From CAYOSU01 sp964406735 (GTDB lineage: Bacteria; Bacillota; Clostridia; Christensenellales; CAMQZB01): a DNA stretch of 58,084 bases. Positions 55,669 to 58,084 of this stretch are shown here, piece by piece (position 1 is the first letter of the stretch; each line of letters starts with the position of its first letter). The position numbers were made by a program, and so were the translations under genes. The stretch lies in assembly GCA_964406735.1 (NCBI GenBank), contig CAYOSU010000010.1:1-58084 (forward strand), given 5' to 3'. Below the pieces are notes generated by a model, which saw nothing but the letters and a program-made list of their open reading frames with translations, did no database searches and had not been told where the DNA came from.

Positions 55669-57084
55669 TTACTTGATTCCCTCGATCTTGATGAGGTTAG
55701 TATCACCCGACGACCCGTTAACGCTGCCTGCGGTCATAACGATATTGTCGCCCGATTCGAGCCCAAGGGTTGCCTTAGCGACCTTCGTTGCGTGATAGAA
55801 AAGAACGTCCGTCGAGTTAAACTCCTCGCTCAGCACGGGGATAACGCCCCAGGAGAGAGCGAGCTTGTACCACACCTTACGGTTAGTCGCCATACCGATG
55901 ATGTCGGTAGGGCAGCGGAAGCGAGAGACCATGCGCACGGTAATACCCGAGCGTGACGCAACGACGATAGCCTTTGCGCCGATGTCGATCGCCATACCGC
56001 ACGTTGCGTGCGAGATGGCGTCCACACGGTTTTTGATCTTAAAGTCAGCGTTCCTGAACCTTTTAGCGTAGTTGATGTGATTTTCCGTCTCCTCGACGAT
56101 CTTTCCCATGACCTCAACGGTCTTGACGGGATATTTACCTGCCGCCGACTCGCCCGAGAGCATAACAGCGCTCGTCCCGTCGTAGACGGCGTTCGCAACG
56201 TCGGATATCTCCGCACGGGTAGGGCGTGGGTTAGTGATCATCGATTCGAGCATTTCGGTTGCGGTAATAACACGCTTGCCGAGCATTCTGCACTTCTCGA
56301 TGATGTATTTCTGGATCGCAGGCAGCTCCGCAAACGGCACTTCGACGCCGAGGTCGCCACGTGCGATCATAATACCCTCACACGCCTCGCATATCTCCTC
56401 GATGTTGTCGATACCTGCCTGGTTTTCTATCTTAGCGATGATGTCGATGTTGTCTCCGCCGTTCTCGTGCAAGAAGTTTTTGATGTCGATAAGATCCTGC
56501 TTTCTCGAAACGAACGACGCCGCAACGAAGTCAACGTCGTTTTCGATGCCGAATAAGAGGTCCTTTTTGTCCTGCTCGGAAAGATACACCTGATTGAGCG
56601 TCTTCCCGGGGAAGCTCATGCTCTTCCTGTCGGAGATCTCTCCGCCGGTAATTACCTTGCAAACGGCGTCGGTATCGGTCAATGATACCACCTTAAAGAT
56701 GACAAGTCCGTTGTTGACGAGCACCGTGTCGCCGACCGATAGGTCGTTGCACAGCCCCTTGTAGTTGACAGAAACGATGCTTTCGTTTCCGACGACGTCC
56801 TTGGTCGTAAAGGTAAAATCGTCCCCGTCCTTGAGTGTGACCTTGCCGTTTTCAAACGTCTTGACCCTGTACTCGGGACCTTTGGTGTCCAGCATGATAG
56901 CGATAGGGAAGTGTAGCTCGTCCCTGACCTTTTTGATCATATCGAGCTTTTGCTTGTGCTCCTCGTGCGTTCCGTGCGAAAAATTCAGCCTCGCAACGTT
57001 AAGCCCCGCCTTGCACATAGCCGTAAAGACCTTCTCGTCGCTCGAAGCAGGCCCGATAGTACAAATGATCTTCGTCTTTCTCAT
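55669..57084 (-). CDS. pyk: Pyruvate kinase
   Basis: A 471-aa glycolytic enzyme converting phosphoenolpyruvate and ADP to pyruvate and ATP. The start TKIICTIGPASSDE, the NFSHGTHEEH active-site segment, IIAKIENQAGIDNIEEI (catalytic Lys and metal ligand Glu), IARGDLGVEVP and the signature ITATEMLESM are all present. It is the short form without the extra C-terminal PEP-utiliser domain found in Bacillus. GGAG precedes the ATG at 57084. It appears monocistronic; I found no strong terminator before tRNA-Leu. Confidence 0.97.
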   Translation of the reverse strand: MRKTKIICTIGPASSDEKVFTAMCKAGLNVARLNFSHGTHEEHKQKLDMIKKVRDELHFPIAIMLDTKGPEYRVKTFENGKVTLKDGDDFTFTTKDVVGNESIVSVNYKGLCNDLSVGDTVLVNNGLVIFKVVSLTDTDAVCKVITGGEISDRKSMSFPGKTLNQVYLSEQDKKDLLFGIENDVDFVAASFVSRKQDLIDIKNFLHENGGDNIDIIAKIENQAGIDNIEEICEACEGIMIARGDLGVEVPFAELPAIQKYIIEKCRMLGKRVITATEMLESMITNPRPTRAEISDVANAVYDGTSAVMLSGESAAGKYPVKTVEVMGKIVEETENHINYAKRFRNADFKIKNRVDAISHATCGMAIDIGAKAIVVASRSGITVRMVSRFRCPTDIIGMATNRKVWYKLALSWGVIPVLSEEFNSTDVLFYHATKVAKATLGLESGDNIVMTAGSVNGSSGDTNLIKIEGIK

Positions 57085-57345
57085 AAAAATACTCCTATCC
57101 TATAAAAAAATAGTATTACTTGATCGAATAAGTTGCCCTGAATCTGCTCTCGCTGATTAGTCGCAAAAACAAAGAGGTGTTTCTTTCTTAAAGAAAATAA
57201 GAATACGCCGCTTTTACTCTCGCATTGCAGTTCTTTTGCATGGCTTTCTTCTTACGCTCGTTCGCAAAAGCTGTATAGCTGTTGTTAGTTGAAAAATAGA
57301 GGAACTGTTCTTTCGCTCCGTTTTGCTTGCTCTCATAGCTTTTCG

Positions 57346-57858
57346 CTCCGAAAACCGCAAAGCTTTTTTCTTTCTCGCAAGATAGAGGAACTGCTCTTCT
57401 TCGCTTGGTCAACCGCCGCTCGAAAGCTATATTGCTCCAAACTGAAAGAACTCCAAAAACGTTATCGACTCTCAAAATTTTTCGGCGTATTTGTGCTTTC
57501 TCTTAGAATAGAGAATTTTACTTGGCTTTCGCTTTGTTTTACTCTTGTTCTGTATTCCGCCGCTTGTCTGTCCGAAAACCGCAAAGCCTTTTTTTTCTCG
57601 CAAGATAGAGGAACTGCTCTTCTTTGCTTGGTCAACCGCCGCTCGAAAGCTATATTGCTCCAAACTGAAAGAACTCCAAANNNNNNNNNNNNNNNNNNNN
57701 NNNNNNNNNNNNNNNNNNNNNNNNNNNNNNNNNNNNNNNNNNNNNNNNNNNNNNNNNNNNNNNNNNNNNNNNNNNNNNNNTTACTCTTGTTCTGTATTCC
57801 GCCGCTTGTCTGTCCGAAAACCGCAAAGCCTTTTTCTTTCTCGCAAGATAGAGGAATA
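57346..57858. repeat. 223-bp tandem repeat region around assembly gap 2
   Basis: CTCGCAAGATAGAGGAACTG and its following 80 nt occur at 57374 and again at 57597 (period 223), and TTACTCTTGTTCTGTATTCC with about 70 nt following occurs at 57539 and again right after the gap at 57781. The 100-N gap (57681-57780) thus replaces repeat sequence; with a period of 223 the missing piece would be 81 nt. From 57085 to 58084 no gene is supported; frames through the repeat are of low complexity and cross the Ns. Confidence 0.8.
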
Positions 57859-57923
57859 CACTCCGCTTTGCTTAACTCTCGCATTTTCGCAAAACAAAAG
57901 AATGCACAACTTATTCCATTGTA

Positions 57924-57953
57924 ACTATACCACAATCACTTCCCCGTTTGCAA
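57924..57953 (-). promoter_or_regulatory. Candidate promoter reading leftward into the 223-bp repeats
   Basis: Minus strand TTGCAA (57953-57948), 18-bp spacer, TATAGT (57929-57924) with TGg upstream. No convincing gene follows; it may drive a non-coding or lost transcript. Confidence 0.4.
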
Positions 57954-58027
57954 CCCAAATAAGGTATGATTTTTCGCTTATAATAATTTACCACCACTCC
58001 AGTCTAATAAAAACTCGACCATATGAA

Positions 58028-58084
58028 AGGCTCCTTTGTGTAAAGGGAGCTGTCTCGGCGCTAAAACGCCGAGACTGAGGGATT
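58028..58084. repeat. Hairpin repeat family A, copy 6 (cut by window edge)
   Basis: GGCTCCTTTGTGTAAAGGGAGC, then the stem TCTCGGCG-ctaaaa-CGCCGAGA and GAGGGATT. The same as copy 4 over more than 50 nt, about 8.3 kb away, so the element family is homogeneous and dispersed. Confidence 0.8.

Noticed and set aside
57289..58078. Several frames on both strands across the second gap
   Set aside because: They are made of tandem repeat copies and Ns; no ribosome sites or family resemblance.

Overview
The window reads as a chromosomal scaffold from an uncultured bacterium of the Bacillota, most likely class Clostridia. The evidence is gene content and order typical of that group (tsaC-rpiB-upp, ruvX followed by a DUF1292 gene, uvrB-uvrA, rrf2-nifS-nifU, nfeD-floA, type III pantothenate kinase), strong GGAGG ribosome sites on most genes, many extended -10 promoters (TGnTATAAT) and many intrinsic terminators. 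Two 100-N gaps (45302-45401 and 57681-57780), each flanked by copies of a repeat, indicate a scaffolded draft or metagenome assembly. I see no phage, transposase or CRISPR array, so this is mostly core genome with repeat-rich spacers.

Layout. 1-0.63 kb is repeat debris. 0.63-3.0 kb holds an ArsR regulator with a nitroreductase, a tRNA-Val and an AraC/GyrI-like regulator. 3.1-6.3 kb holds tRNA-Pro, a 10-TM metal exporter, and a coupled OGG1 glycosylase / THUMP RNA methyltransferase pair. 6.4-17.2 kb runs tsaC-rpiB-upp and then a nine-gene V-type ATPase operon (order ntpF-I-K-E-C-G-A-B-D) at the place where upp normally precedes the F-type ATP synthase. 17.3-25.3 kb holds an M29 aminopeptidase, a GH20 hexosaminidase, a MATE exporter behind a leader terminator, an AraC gene broken by a stop codon, glycyl-tRNA synthetase and a Cys-rich micro-protein. 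25.5-30.5 kb holds an ECF S component with coaX and hom, then the Fe-S cluster genes with a 43-aa membrane peptide. 30.6-37.1 kb holds an aldo/keto reductase-ferredoxin, ruvX, a DUF1292 protein with a Cys/His/Asp tail, a DUF2225 protein with a huge acidic linker, and nfeD-floA behind a promoter with a poly-G spacer. 37.2-45.1 kb holds uvrBA, an S41 protease and malQ. 45.6-49.3 kb holds a heterodimeric ABC exporter. 49.3-50.6 kb is repeat-rich and contains two tandem 32-aa paralogous peptides behind six helically phased TTTACG boxes. 50.7-57.1 kb holds three tRNA-Leu genes (CAA, GAG, TAA), polA-coaE-lytic transglycosylase, hairpin-linker repeat arrays with a candidate small RNA, and pyruvate kinase. 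The end is a 223-bp tandem repeat crossing the second gap.

Functional themes. The ATPase proteolipid keeps the full Na+-site residue set of Enterococcus hirae NtpK, suggesting sodium-based energetics. CoA synthesis is represented by the likely pantothenate importer, coaX and coaE. Fe-S assembly is under an Rrf2 regulator with three cysteines. DNA repair is represented by ogg, uvrBA, polA and ruvX. The least explained parts are the phased-box micro-protein pair, the modular hairpin arrays next to tRNA-Leu genes, the poly-G promoter, the Cys/His tail on DUF1292, and a recurring promoter geometry that would start several mRNAs almost exactly at the ATG.
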